64,000 nt of DNA. Origin: Acanthochlamys bracteata (Eukaryota; Streptophyta; Magnoliopsida; Pandanales; Velloziaceae). The DNA lies in NCBI GenBank assembly GCA_019914995.1, contig CM034130.1, positions 10,724,842 through 10,788,841 on the forward strand, in the 5' to 3' direction. How positions within the stretch are numbered: position 1 is the first letter of the stretch; every line of letters begins with the position of its first letter. Shown one piece after another: positions 23,335-33,029 of the stretch. The position numbers were made by a program, and so were the translations under genes. The notes under the pieces were generated by a model. It did no database searches, was not told the origin of the DNA, and was given only the letters and a program-made list of their open reading frames with translations.

Positions 23335-23598
23335 ATGGCTGCTAAAATTCTCCCTCTTTTTGCAACTCTAGTCATAGGTATTTTTATCATGCAACTCCAA
23401 GTTTCGGTTGGTGCTGCTAGAAGACTGCACGGGGAAGCTGCTGCGTCTTCCCCTTCCATGAAACCGACGACGTACTTGTACCCACAAGAAATTCCCAAGC
23501 TTGTCGAATATGAGCATTCGCTTGATGGCAGGCAGCCAACAAACCCTGGCAATAGCCCTGGTGTTGGACATAGTACCCCTCCCAACCCCCTTCACTGA
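23335..23598 (+). CDS. C-terminally encoded peptide (CEP) hormone precursor
   Basis: Single exon, 87 residues. An N-terminal signal peptide (AAKILPLFATLVIGIFIMQL, with cleavage likely near residue 26-28) is followed by a variable region. Near the C-terminus is a CEP domain: residues 68-79, PTNPGNSPGVGH, are identical to the core of Arabidopsis CEP1 as I recall it. CEP precursors are secreted, cut to a 15-residue peptide with hydroxyproline, and perceived by CEPR receptor kinases to signal nitrogen demand and limit root growth. Two things are odd. The residues before the core are D-G-R-Q (64-67) rather than D-F-R, so the N-terminal end of the peptide differs or is one residue longer. The domain is also followed by eight more residues (STPPNPLH), requiring C-terminal trimming. 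I see only one CEP domain. Confidence 0.88.
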   Translation: MAAKILPLFATLVIGIFIMQLQVSVGAARRLHGEAAASSPSMKPTTYLYPQEIPKLVEYEHSLDGRQPTNPGNSPGVGHSTPPNPLH

Positions 23599-25389
23599 TC
23601 TCTCTCTCTCACGTTATTTTTCTCAAGTCCAATCTACATATATATGCTTTTGACTGTTTACTTTTTAGTAATTCCAATTTTTCGTGCCCGTATTGTGATT
23701 ATAGAGACATCCATCAATTAATGTGTTAATTAAGATGAATCATGCTTGTTTAAGTTTGAGGGCTCCTTTTGTGAACCCGTGCGTTGTATCTTCAGTTCTG
23801 CCATATATTCTGATAATGTAATTCTGAGCACTATATATATATTTTTTCCTTTTCTGCTTTCAAAGCTTATGAGGAAACATAAGTTGCTTCTTGTACAATG
23901 TGAAGTTTGGACTACGACCTGCGCACAACAATAGTTACAATGGCATGGCTTGCATATTTTACTTGGGAGTGGACTGAGAATAATGGCACCAACGTACGGT
24001 TTTAGGAGATAAAAACGATGGCATATATGGATCATCTGTAGGTTTCCCGTCAACAAAGTAGTCGCTGAAAAAGCAATTTGGAAAGTGGGGCCGAAAAATT
24101 CCATTTGTATGGACACTTCACTAATCCTAGGTTATATATAGTACTACTACCAGGTAGTGGATCCCTTTGCCTTTGGAGTGGATTCCTCCTTTTTCCTAGA
24201 TTTGGACCAACAAGTTTTGGTGCATAACACATTAATCTTTCCTAGTTAGGGACGGGAGCATGCATTAATGATATGTTTCTTTAATTTCAATACATTGCAA
24301 CTAATTATGATAACTATATTACTTTTTTTTTGGGTGAAAGAATTTCAGTGGATAGGAACTGAGCAATAAGTTGCAGCCTGTAAGAACTTGACATGCCCTG
24401 CCTCCAACTACGATCTTATTTATGATTTTCTATATATAACCCTGCACTAGCTAGCGAGCTACTTCCCTCCCTCTAGCTTGTTAGTTGCCGTCATTCTCAT
24501 CACTACTGCTGCAGGCTGCTTACTTTTGCATTTCTATATATCCTTAGACATCGTACTTACATGTGCATTATTTTGTTTGCATGCAGTATGTGGTAATATA
24601 TATTACATGATCGATCGAGCAGAATCGCTGACACTCGTTTGATAACAAATTTGGTGGTGGTGGTTGTTGTTGTTGTTGTTGTTGTGTTTCATCTGTTGCT
24701 TCAGCCTTCTTTAGTTCAGGTGGACATAGATTACTTTACTTTTTCAGCAATTTAAATTAATCGATGCTGAGTATTGTTCAGTTGCGTGCTTAGCGTTGTG
24801 CATCTCGGTCGGTCTTGCTTGTCCAAGGAAAGGTTGCGGGATGAAAAAGCATTCCCCTTTCGTGCTATACGTCGACTACTTCCTTCCTTTAATACGAGAG
24901 AGAGAGAGAGAGAAAAGAGGACGTCCAGCTTTAATAATATATATACGCGCGATGTTTTTTAAATGGATTGGATTTCAATTATATGGATTTGTCTGGAGGC
25001 CCATCACGGTCCAGTTTATTATTTTCTCTTTTTTTCTACCTCGTGACAAGCACGTGATGTGCACTCTCTTGCCGTCGCGCTCGAGTTCAACACCAATCTT
25101 TTTCCACCACTGATCTCCCCCAATCCCCAAACCATTGCGGCGGCGATGGCGGCGGCGAGAACCGTATCTCAAGGCGAACAATAATTCTCTCAGTTTTTCT
25201 CCAAATCTCTCACTCTTCCTTTTACTTGTAAGGGCTTTCCACTCTTCTGTCGATATACTTCGACCTTTCGAATTTTTTGACAAAAAAGATTCCCCTAATA
25301 GAGCTCGAGAATTCTTGTTTTTGAGCTTAAAGTTTCAATCTTTGGGTTTAACAACTATACTAACAAAAGGTTTAATCTTCGCTTTAGAG
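23599..25389. other. intergenic region and FAR1-related gene 5' flank
   Basis: No gene is recognised. It contains a (TTG)n/(TGG)n tract at about 24650-24685 and a (GA)n tract at about 24897-24916. From 25135 to 25389 the frame of the next gene stays open upstream of its first ATG, with TTG but no ATG available as a start. Confidence 0.5.
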
Positions 25390-27525
25390 ATGGAGATATC
25401 AGTCAGTGAGGAAGATGGGCTGATTAGAGATGCTAGCAATAGCATGGACCTTAACGACAGCTCTGCTGATCCCAACATGGAATTCGATATCACTATCGAA
25501 CTCAACAATCAGCAGATTCCATCCCATCTCCTTCATTTGGACGGCAGCAGCTCCTCGTCCGACATTGGTGAACCGACCATCGGCATGGAATTCGACACGG
25601 ATGAAGCTGCCAAAGAGTACTATGTTGCTTATGCTAACAGAGTTGGCTTTGGCGTGCGCATGAACAAGTCAAGGAGGTCCAGGAAAGATGACAGTGTCAT
25701 CATGCGCAAGTTTGTATGCACCAGGGAGGGATTCCATTCTAAGAGGGTGATTTATGATGATGGTAAGAAGAAGCGAAAACGGGGGTCGACTAGGGAGGGC
25801 TGCATGGCCATGATCGAGGTGGTTCAGAAGGATCACGGCAAGTGGGTTGTTACCAAGCTTGTGACAGAGCACACTCATTTGGTTGCACTGCCTGATAAGA
25901 TCCGTCCACGGCCGGATAATGGGGATTTGAATAATTCTTCCATTTTGCATCCGGAATCCAGCATGGGTGGTGGGTTCAGTAGTTACAAGAGCTTCAACAG
26001 GGGAATTAGGGTCAACCCGTTTGGAGAAGGAGGAGAAGCTCATGCGCTCTTGGAGTATTTAAAGAAGATGCAAGCGGAGAACCCTGGCTTCTTCTATGCA
26101 ATTCAAGTTGACAGCAACAGTTGCATGGCTAATGTTTTTTGGGCAGACGCAAAAGCTAGGACATCTTACCAGCATTTTGGAGACTCCGTTACGTTTGATA
26201 CCACCTACAAGAAGACAAAGTACATGATGCCTTTTGCGACTTTCAGAGGGGTGAACCACCATCTGCAATCTGTTACATTCGGGTGTGCTCTACTGATGGA
26301 TGAAACCAAGGGTTCCTATGTTTGGTTGTTTGAGACATGGTTAGCAGCTATGGGTGGGAAGCATCCAGCTTCCTTGGTTACTGACAGGGACAAGGCTATG
26401 GAAGGAGCTATTTCTAGGGTGTTCCCAAATTCTCATCATCTGTTCTGCATATGGCACATCCTGAGCAGATGCAAGCAGAAAATGTCTGATCTTTATCTTA
26501 AGTACCCCTCGTTGAAGGTGGACTTGAAAGGCTGCATTGATGAGCCTGAAACTCCCGAGGAATTTCAAACTCGTTGGGAAGACATGCTTAACAAGTACAA
26601 CCTTTGGGACAATGCTTGGCTTCAATCACTTTACGAAGTCAAGCAGCAATGGGTCTCCGTCTACCAGAAAGATGTATTCTGTCCTCAGTTATCTGTATGT
26701 CAGCAGTCCGAGAGCCTGAAGAAGTTTTTCAAGAGAAACTTCAACGCAAAGACTTCCCTTCTTGTTTTCGTTGAACGGTTTGATCAAGCATTGGCATATC
26801 AGTTCGAGTTGGAAGCTCAAGCAGATTCGGCTACTATATATTCGAGGCCTCCTCTGCAAACTCCATCTCCTATAGAGAAACAAGTTGCTGGCTTCTATAC
26901 AAATGCAGTATTTGGGAAGTTCCAGGAGGAGTTTATCGAATCATTAGGCTTTTATGCAGAGAAAGTTGAGACTTCGACAGAAAACAAGTATAGGGTGGCA
27001 AAGGAGGAGGACATGTGCAGGACCTACATCGTAGCTTATAATGATTCTGAAAAGAGAGCAAAATGTAGCTGCCGCAAATTTGAGCACGCTGGAATTTTAT
27101 GCAGGCATATATTGAGGGTGTTCTTTGCAGTAAGTGTCCGTACACTTCCTGAATTCTATATCTTGAAGAGATGGACAAGGAATGCCACCAGCGGAGCGGT
27201 ACCAGAACACCGAGTAACAGATTCTGGTCTAAGTTTCCAGGACTATTTGGTTGCTTGGTACAATGATCTTTGTATCGATGCTGTCAAGTATGGGGTTGAG
27301 GGAGCTACCTCCACTGAGGTATATAGGGTTGCTAAGGTTGCTCTTCAGAAAGCTTTTACGGAAGTTGCTGCTGCCAGGAATATGCAGATGAAAGGTCAAC
27401 AGAATATGCAAAGAGTTGCAAGGCTACAGAAGATGCAGTATAAAATGCCTCTGCCAAAGCTCCAACCAAAGAAAACACAAGCTAAGGCGACAAATGAAGA
27501 AACCAGTACAAGTAAAGAAATTTGA
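25390..27525 (+). CDS. FAR1-related sequence (FRS) protein, domesticated MULE transposase
   Basis: One uninterrupted reading frame, 711 residues from the ATG at 25390. The FAR1 family derives from Mutator-like transposases; FHY3 and FAR1 are transcription factors in phytochrome A signalling. Three domains are visible in order. The FAR1 DNA-binding zinc finger spans about 65-165 (GMEFDTDEAAKEYYVAYANR to TEHTHLV). The MULE transposase-like core spans about 250-350, with FDTTYKKTKYMMPF (Asp270) and VTDRDKAMEGAI (Asp332), then FPNSHHLFCIWHI. The SWIM zinc finger has Cys559, Cys561, Cys571 and His573 (CSCRKFEHAGILCRH). The C-terminal 140 residues include FYILKRWTRNA. The head is acidic. I cannot say which FRS it is, though it looks closest to the FRS5/FRS6 type. 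No inverted repeats were noticed beside it, which favours a host gene over an active transposon. Confidence 0.88.
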   Translation: MEISVSEEDGLIRDASNSMDLNDSSADPNMEFDITIELNNQQIPSHLLHLDGSSSSSDIGEPTIGMEFDTDEAAKEYYVAYANRVGFGVRMNKSRRSRKDDSVIMRKFVCTREGFHSKRVIYDDGKKKRKRGSTREGCMAMIEVVQKDHGKWVVTKLVTEHTHLVALPDKIRPRPDNGDLNNSSILHPESSMGGGFSSYKSFNRGIRVNPFGEGGEAHALLEYLKKMQAENPGFFYAIQVDSNSCMANVFWADAKARTSYQHFGDSVTFDTTYKKTKYMMPFATFRGVNHHLQSVTFGCALLMDETKGSYVWLFETWLAAMGGKHPASLVTDRDKAMEGAISRVFPNSHHLFCIWHILSRCKQKMSDLYLKYPSLKVDLKGCIDEPETPEEFQTRWEDMLNKYNLWDNAWLQSLYEVKQQWVSVYQKDVFCPQLSVCQQSESLKKFFKRNFNAKTSLLVFVERFDQALAYQFELEAQADSATIYSRPPLQTPSPIEKQVAGFYTNAVFGKFQEEFIESLGFYAEKVETSTENKYRVAKEEDMCRTYIVAYNDSEKRAKCSCRKFEHAGILCRHILRVFFAVSVRTLPEFYILKRWTRNATSGAVPEHRVTDSGLSFQDYLVAWYNDLCIDAVKYGVEGATSTEVYRVAKVALQKAFTEVAAARNMQMKGQQNMQRVARLQKMQYKMPLPKLQPKKTQAKATNEETSTSKEI

Positions 27526-27699
27526 AAGAAGACATAGTGTATGATCTAAAACTTTGCTATATATATTTGAGAATAGACGTCTTTCATTCAGATGATGTAT
27601 TGATTTCTAACAGACTGCTGCAGTGATGCAAGCAATTCTGGTCTTAACAGAGATGACTGAAGTTTGATGTATTCCGCTGTTACGTATTGTCTGCCGCCG
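27526..27699. other. 3' flank of FAR1-related gene
   Basis: Short stretch between the stop codon and the start of the Copia 5' LTR, probably the 3' untranslated region. Nothing else is visible. Confidence 0.4.
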
Positions 27700-28340
27700 G
27701 GGTGAGTGGTAAAGCCACTCCAGTGTGTCACGATATTCTTGTTTTGTTTTTCTCCTCGCTCTCTTTGTCGTGGTAAATATTTTACCTCAGCTATTTTAAA
27801 GTATTATAGAATATTCTATAATTCAAAACATTTAAAGTGCCGAGTATTTTTAAAGTGTGGGAGATATTTGTGTAAGATAATTATGGCGCCTAAATTTACG
27901 TATTAAAATATATGTAAAGAATAATTATTTTGTAAAGATAATTTGTGAGAATCTTCTGCACAAGCGTTTTTTACCGTCTGATCAAATCCATCTTCTCTAT
28001 CCATAAAGAGGAGAAAATGCTATAAATAAGAAGAAAGAACCTTCCATTTGGAACCATCGAAAAAAGCTAGAAACAATAAGCATAAGTGTACCCTCTCGAG
28101 CTTTTTAGGGTAATCACCAATAATTTTATTTGTAAAAAATAATTGTGATCTCTCTAGCAAGATTTGTACTTGGTAGTAGCCTTATAAAGAATTGTATAAT
28201 CATTTTTCCTTATTTGTAGTTTTTTTTACCGTTGTCACCGTGCTTTTTTTCCATCTCTACCTAGTGGATAGGGTTTCCACATATAATTTTGTGTCCTTTG
28301 TGGTTTGAATCTCATCTTATCTCATTGGTTACTTGAGTTG
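27700..28340 (+). repeat. 5' LTR of the Copia remnant (right edge uncertain)
   Basis: It begins with gtgagtggtaaagcc, matching gtgagagtggtaaagtc at the 3' LTR. It includes a TATA box (tataaataag at 28021) as expected for a U3 promoter, and a pyrimidine-rich U5 with gggtttccacatata (about 28269), similar to the ends of Tnt1-type LTRs. No clean tRNA primer-binding site follows. Confidence 0.55.
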
Positions 28341-30167
28341 CAAGATTATTTGAAACCTTAACCTCAAGAGTTTGGCTTTGAACTTGAAAGAGGTAGACAC
28401 CATAGAGGTACGATGAATATCTCATAGTCACCTTGCATACTATCTTCTAACAGAGTATGGAGAGCCTAAAACTCTCTAAAAGGCTATGATAAGACCGTAA
28501 GCTGACCGTTATATAGTAGCTATATAAGAAGAAATGAAGACAAGACCTGGAGCTTATCCCACTACCTAAAGGTTGTCAAGCTATTAGGTGCAAGTAGGTG
28601 ATCAAGCTCGAAAGCATGATCAAATCGAAAAGTATTGTGCCAGACTGGTCGTAAATTGATACACCCACGAAGAAGGTATCGACTTCAAAAATATCTTCTA
28701 TCCAGTAGTAAGCCTTATAACTACTAGAGTAATGCTAGTCTTATATACCACATCTTATTTTGAACTCCAATAGCTTGATATTAAAACTACTTTTTTGCAT
28801 AAAGAGCTCGAGAAAGAAATATACATGTTTCAGCTAGAAGAGTTTGTCTAGACTAACAAAGATGACTTAGATTGTTGTTTGAACAAATCTTTGTACGGTC
28901 TTAAAACATGCGTCTAGATATTGGTATAAGAGATTTGATACTATATTTAGAGTTTTGGATACAACAAACTAATCTCAGACCTTGTGTATACCATAAGAAA
29001 TTGGAGATTGGTACCTATATAATCTTATTGTTATACGTCGATAACGTGCTCGTAGCAGGCCCAAACATGGTCTGCATTATAGAGTTGAAGGTTAAATTGA
29101 CTAAGGAAGTTGATTCGAAAGAGCTTGGGTTGGCAAATAAGATTCTAAAGACGCGCCTTCACTGAGATCAATGTAACAGGGATATTCGGTTGTCCCCAAA
29201 AACGTATCTATAAAAAGTACTCTGTCTCTTCAATTTGGAGGGATGTAAATCGATACCTATTTTCTTACATGTTAATATCATATTGTTCTCTATTAAAACT
29301 CGTATAAAAAAAGTACGGTGAGTTGAAGTAGCCCAAAGATGTAAATAAGATATAGTTGACGAGGGGGCAGACTCGAGTTGCCGTCAAATTGAGGAGGTCA
29401 AAAAGACACACGAAACTCAGATGAAAGTATCACCATAATGATATGGAACAATGATGGGAAGTCAGATCTTTGTTATAATCTGGACAAGACCTGACTTGGC
29501 TCAAGCAGTGGAAGTAGCTAGTAGATATATGACAAAACCGTTCTAATGATCACTTACAAGCTGTGAAAAAGAATTCTCTGCTGTGTAAAGGGATCCTTTG
29601 ACGTTTCATTGTGCTACAGAGTATCTAAATATTTTCTCAAAGGGTACGTCGATGCAGATTTTGTTGGAGATCTCGATAGGAACGTTCCACTATTACTTAT
29701 GTATTTATAGTTGCAAATAGAATTCTGAGCTGATGCTCAAAGCTTCAGATTGTTGCATTATTCAAAACTAAAGTAGAGTATATGACAACAACACACGTTT
29801 GCAAGGAAGCAATTTGGATATAGAGACTACTGGCAGAGATTGAGCACATGCAAGAGATAATTCTTCTTTTTTGTGATGCTCAGAGTGCCTTATATCTCGT
29901 ATAAAATTCAGCTTATCACTAAACACATTGGTGTCCAGTATCACTTCATACATGAAGTGTTCGAGAGTGGAAACGTGAATATGCTTAAAACCTCTACGAA
30001 AAAGAACCTAACAAATGCATTGATGGAACCTATAGCGGTTGATAAGTTTGAATGGATCAGATCCATGTATGATCTAGTCACAAAAAGTAATGACTACGAA
30101 AGAGATTGATAGCAACACAAGGAGAAGAAAACAATAAAAGGACACAGTTGAGTATGAATTAATGAAT

Positions 30168-30460
30168 ATTGTGAGAGTGGTAAAGTCGCTCCATTATGTT
30201 ACGATATGTTTTGTTTTGTATTTCTCATTTAATTTCATCGCTTCTTTGAGTTGTAAGATATTTGGCACGCTATATAATTCCACTGAGCTACTTATGTTCT
30301 TTAGTTTTGTATGTACAGTTGTTTGTGCCCAATTTCTAAACCTCACATCCAGTTGTGGACATGTAGTTTTAAGGGCATGTGACTTGGATTTGATCTGTAA
30401 CACTAAGAATCATGAATTATTATGTTGTAGTTGTACTTCTTAGATATCTGTTATTCGAAG
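30168..30460 (+). repeat. truncated 3' LTR of the Copia remnant
   Basis: The first 100 bases or so resemble the start of the 5' LTR: gtgagagtggtaaagtc, then tccattatgttacgatat, a T/G-rich run, and ctttgagttgtaagatattt. After that the similarity fades, so the LTR is diverged or truncated. The right edge is a guess. Confidence 0.5.
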
Positions 30461-30589
30461 ATTCTGCCATTGGCAAGAGCTTGCAAGGCAGTCTTTGCAA
30501 CTATGTTGGATAAATTTTACCTGATTTGAATCTGAAAACATATAACTTGAACTCTGACTATCATTTACATATAGGAATAGCAATATATG

Positions 30590-31410
30590 ATCCGATCCGA
30601 AAATACAATCCGAAATTGACCCATTTAATTAAGGTTAAGATTAAAAAATTTGACCTATATAAATATGTGTTAGATTAGAATTAAGCGAATTTAATCCGAT
30701 TATTAAATAGATCAATCCGATTTAAACCAAAATTAACTAACCAATCCGAATTGCTATCTTTTGAAGAAATAATATTTAATTGTTTATTTTTGTTTATTAA
30801 AATATTAGCAATAAAAATAATTGATAGTAATTTATAAATTATTAAATTATATTATATTTATAATTAATTTATTTTTATATCTTAATAAAATAATGTAAGA
30901 TGAGAATTATAATATTATCAAAAGTATTACTATGTTGGTGTTTCTGTAATTACGAATTTAAATTTTGTATAAAAAATTTTATCGAAATTTTGTTAGATAG
31001 CTATGTTTATCAAAATTTTTATCGAAATTATTAGTACATATTTATAATCATAATTTCAGCTGTCACCACATATTTTTAAAAAATAAAAATAATTTTTTTG
31101 AATATTTTAAGGACCGATAAAAATATTTTAAAAAACACATTTTAACGGGTATTCACTATATCTCATCACTAAAAATATCGTGTATTTTTATTACAACCGA
31201 TATTATAAATTCATTAAAGTTTAAAAATATAAAATTAATAATTAATAGTTTTAATTATTAAATAGATCGATCCGAATTTGATTCGATTATTAATAAGTTG
31301 GGTTAGGGTTGACAGTTTTGATCCGTGTAAATTTATGAATTAAATTAAAATTGAACGAATTTAATCCGATTATTAAATAGATCGATCCGAAACTGACCCA
31401 ATAATCTAAA
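30590..31410. repeat. pair of direct repeats with aatccga motifs
   Basis: The string aatttaatccgattatta, followed by aatagatc and atccga, appears near 30700 and again near 31358. Both copies are flanked by further (g)atccga motifs and a gaccca box (30614 and 31396). The roughly 500 bases between are very AT-rich. The arrangement could be the ends of one non-autonomous element, or a tandem duplication. Confidence 0.5.
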
Positions 31411-31550
31411 TTGCCATCGCTATTTGCATGGCTTCATTGAACTCTCTCCAAAGTGGGAGATTCATGGTCTTAAATCTATATTCCATTTATTTGGTTCTAA
31501 GAGAAAACAATTGAAGTGACTAACTAGAATATGCTGTCAAATCATCATAG

Positions 31551-31800
31551 AGGTTGTTTGGCTTAGCTTACCAGAAAAACAGCTTTTTAATTTCCTATTT
31601 CATATTTTTTATACATATTTTTAAAGTATTTAGAAAATTTATTTAAAATTTTAGAAAGTGTAGAAAAATTTTACGTAGTGAGATCTTTTTATTGCATATT
31701 TTTATTATTTTTTTGAGGTAAAAAAATAGAGCTCATTTTTTCAAAAAAAATACCATTTATTTTATAAAAGCTCTATTCAAAAGCACTCCCAAACGTCCCC
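31551..31800. mobile_element. small AT-rich inverted-repeat element (MITE-like)
   Basis: The right end is aaaagcactcccaaacgtcccc. Its reverse complement begins ggggacgtttgggagtgc, and the left end reads ggttgtttggcttagctt, a weaker match. The interior is A/T-rich with tacgtag. It resembles other elements in this window that share the gggagtgctttt terminus. Confidence 0.5.
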
Positions 31801-33029
31801 ATATATATATCAAGGATTCCGATTCGATTATTAGCATTCATTATAATCTGTGAGTTTATAATAACATTAATTTGCTAAAGGTTTCAGTATAACAACATTT
31901 GAGTTTTAGTCAGACAATGTGTAGGTCGAAATTCAAACTAAAACCTTGTGCTGTAATGATGAAATAGTAATTCTCTAAAAGGACTAATTCTTACTGTATG
32001 TTATAAGCTTCAAAACTGTACAAGGGTTGGTTGTTACAGTTTGAGATTCATTGAGGGTAAAAAGTACATTTATGAAGATCTCCTTGTATGAGGGCATGCA
32101 GGAAAGAAATTTGTTGTTCCTGTTTTATTAATTGCAACTGCATTGTTATAAAGAGATGGTGAACAAAAAAAGAAAGAAGAAAAATGTCCTTCACTAGTTG
32201 ATATCTAAGTTGTTTCATATACAATTGATCAATTATTTAGTGTGTGATATTGTTGCCTTAACAGGGAAAGCATCTTCAGGTAGTGCGCAACGAAGAAGCT
32301 GTCTGCTCAACTTGCTGGTAAGCAAGACATCTTTAATTGATGAGCTTGTTTTGTGATCATGAAATCAGCATATGTATTGAATCAGTCTTGCTGCCTGTAT
32401 GTATGTGTTCCCCTATCAATTAAAAACCTCTATATTTTTGTCCATTTTTCTCTCGATTGTTTAGCAGATTAAATTTTGAAGAAAATTCGTAGGTCTGCCA
32501 GTGCAGATCAACATCGGAGTGCGCACAGTATATCTGGATAAAGAAATGCATGGGACGTACCTTGCTCAATACAGGCTTAATTGCATAAAGAAGTACCGAC
32601 TTCCATAGCATATATGGCAGCAAGTTAATATATACATGGTACTTTGCAAGCACATCGAGAATATATAGCACACCTTTTGTGTTGTTGTTATTTTGACTAT
32701 TATGTAATAATAATCTTTAGAGCTATTGATGAAAATATAGATCGGACTAAATGAGTTAGAAATAAAAATATAGCAAAGCAAAGCTAGACAATATATACCT
32801 TTTTTTTTTCTTTTATATTATCTCTTCAAATGTAATTGACTAACCATCTGTAGTTGCTTTAAGAAAAAGCAACTTATAAGCGATGCCAAACATCGCAATA
32901 AGTAGATCGTCTCTCAGTATATATAAGTACATCATATATATATATATATATACTACATCGGTCGTTCATGATCGAATTAATTAATACAGCTAGCTTTTGT
33001 GCATGATTGGCTTACATATTTGGTTATAA

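Larger units (their letters stand above)
27700..30460 (+). mobile_element. decayed Ty1/Copia LTR retrotransposon
   Basis: The internal region shows a broken Copia polyprotein with many stops and frameshifts. Reverse transcriptase pieces lie at about 28670-29160: GIDFKNIF-PVV, LDIKTTFLHKELEKEIYM, NKSLYGLKT, and ILLLYVDNVLVAG, where the usual YVDD has become YVDN. RNase H pieces follow at about 29640-30110: GYVDADFVGDLD, then TKHIGVQYHFIHEVFESG, then VDKFEWIRSMYDLV. Gag, protease and most of integrase are missing between about 28350 and 28650. Direct repeats at the two ends mark LTRs. The catalytic Asp loss, stops and deletions make it inactive. Confidence 0.85.
30461..33029. other. AT-rich intergenic region
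   Basis: No gene is recognised. It contains two diverged direct repeats around 30590-30740 and 31255-31410, an inverted-repeat element at 31551-31800, and AT-rich sequence. An exon-like segment bounded by AG and GT at about 32266-32320 has no partner. From about 32700 it becomes the 3' flank of the ABCG14 gene. Confidence 0.5.

Noticed and set aside
28908..29165. Open frame of 85 codons after the FAR1-related gene.
   Set aside because: It contains the Copia reverse-transcriptase motif YVDN and belongs to the broken retroelement.
32266..32320. Exon-like segment bounded by AG and GTAAGC with an open frame (KHLQVVRNEEAVCST).
   Set aside because: It is isolated, with no partner exon in phase nearby and no recognisable protein.
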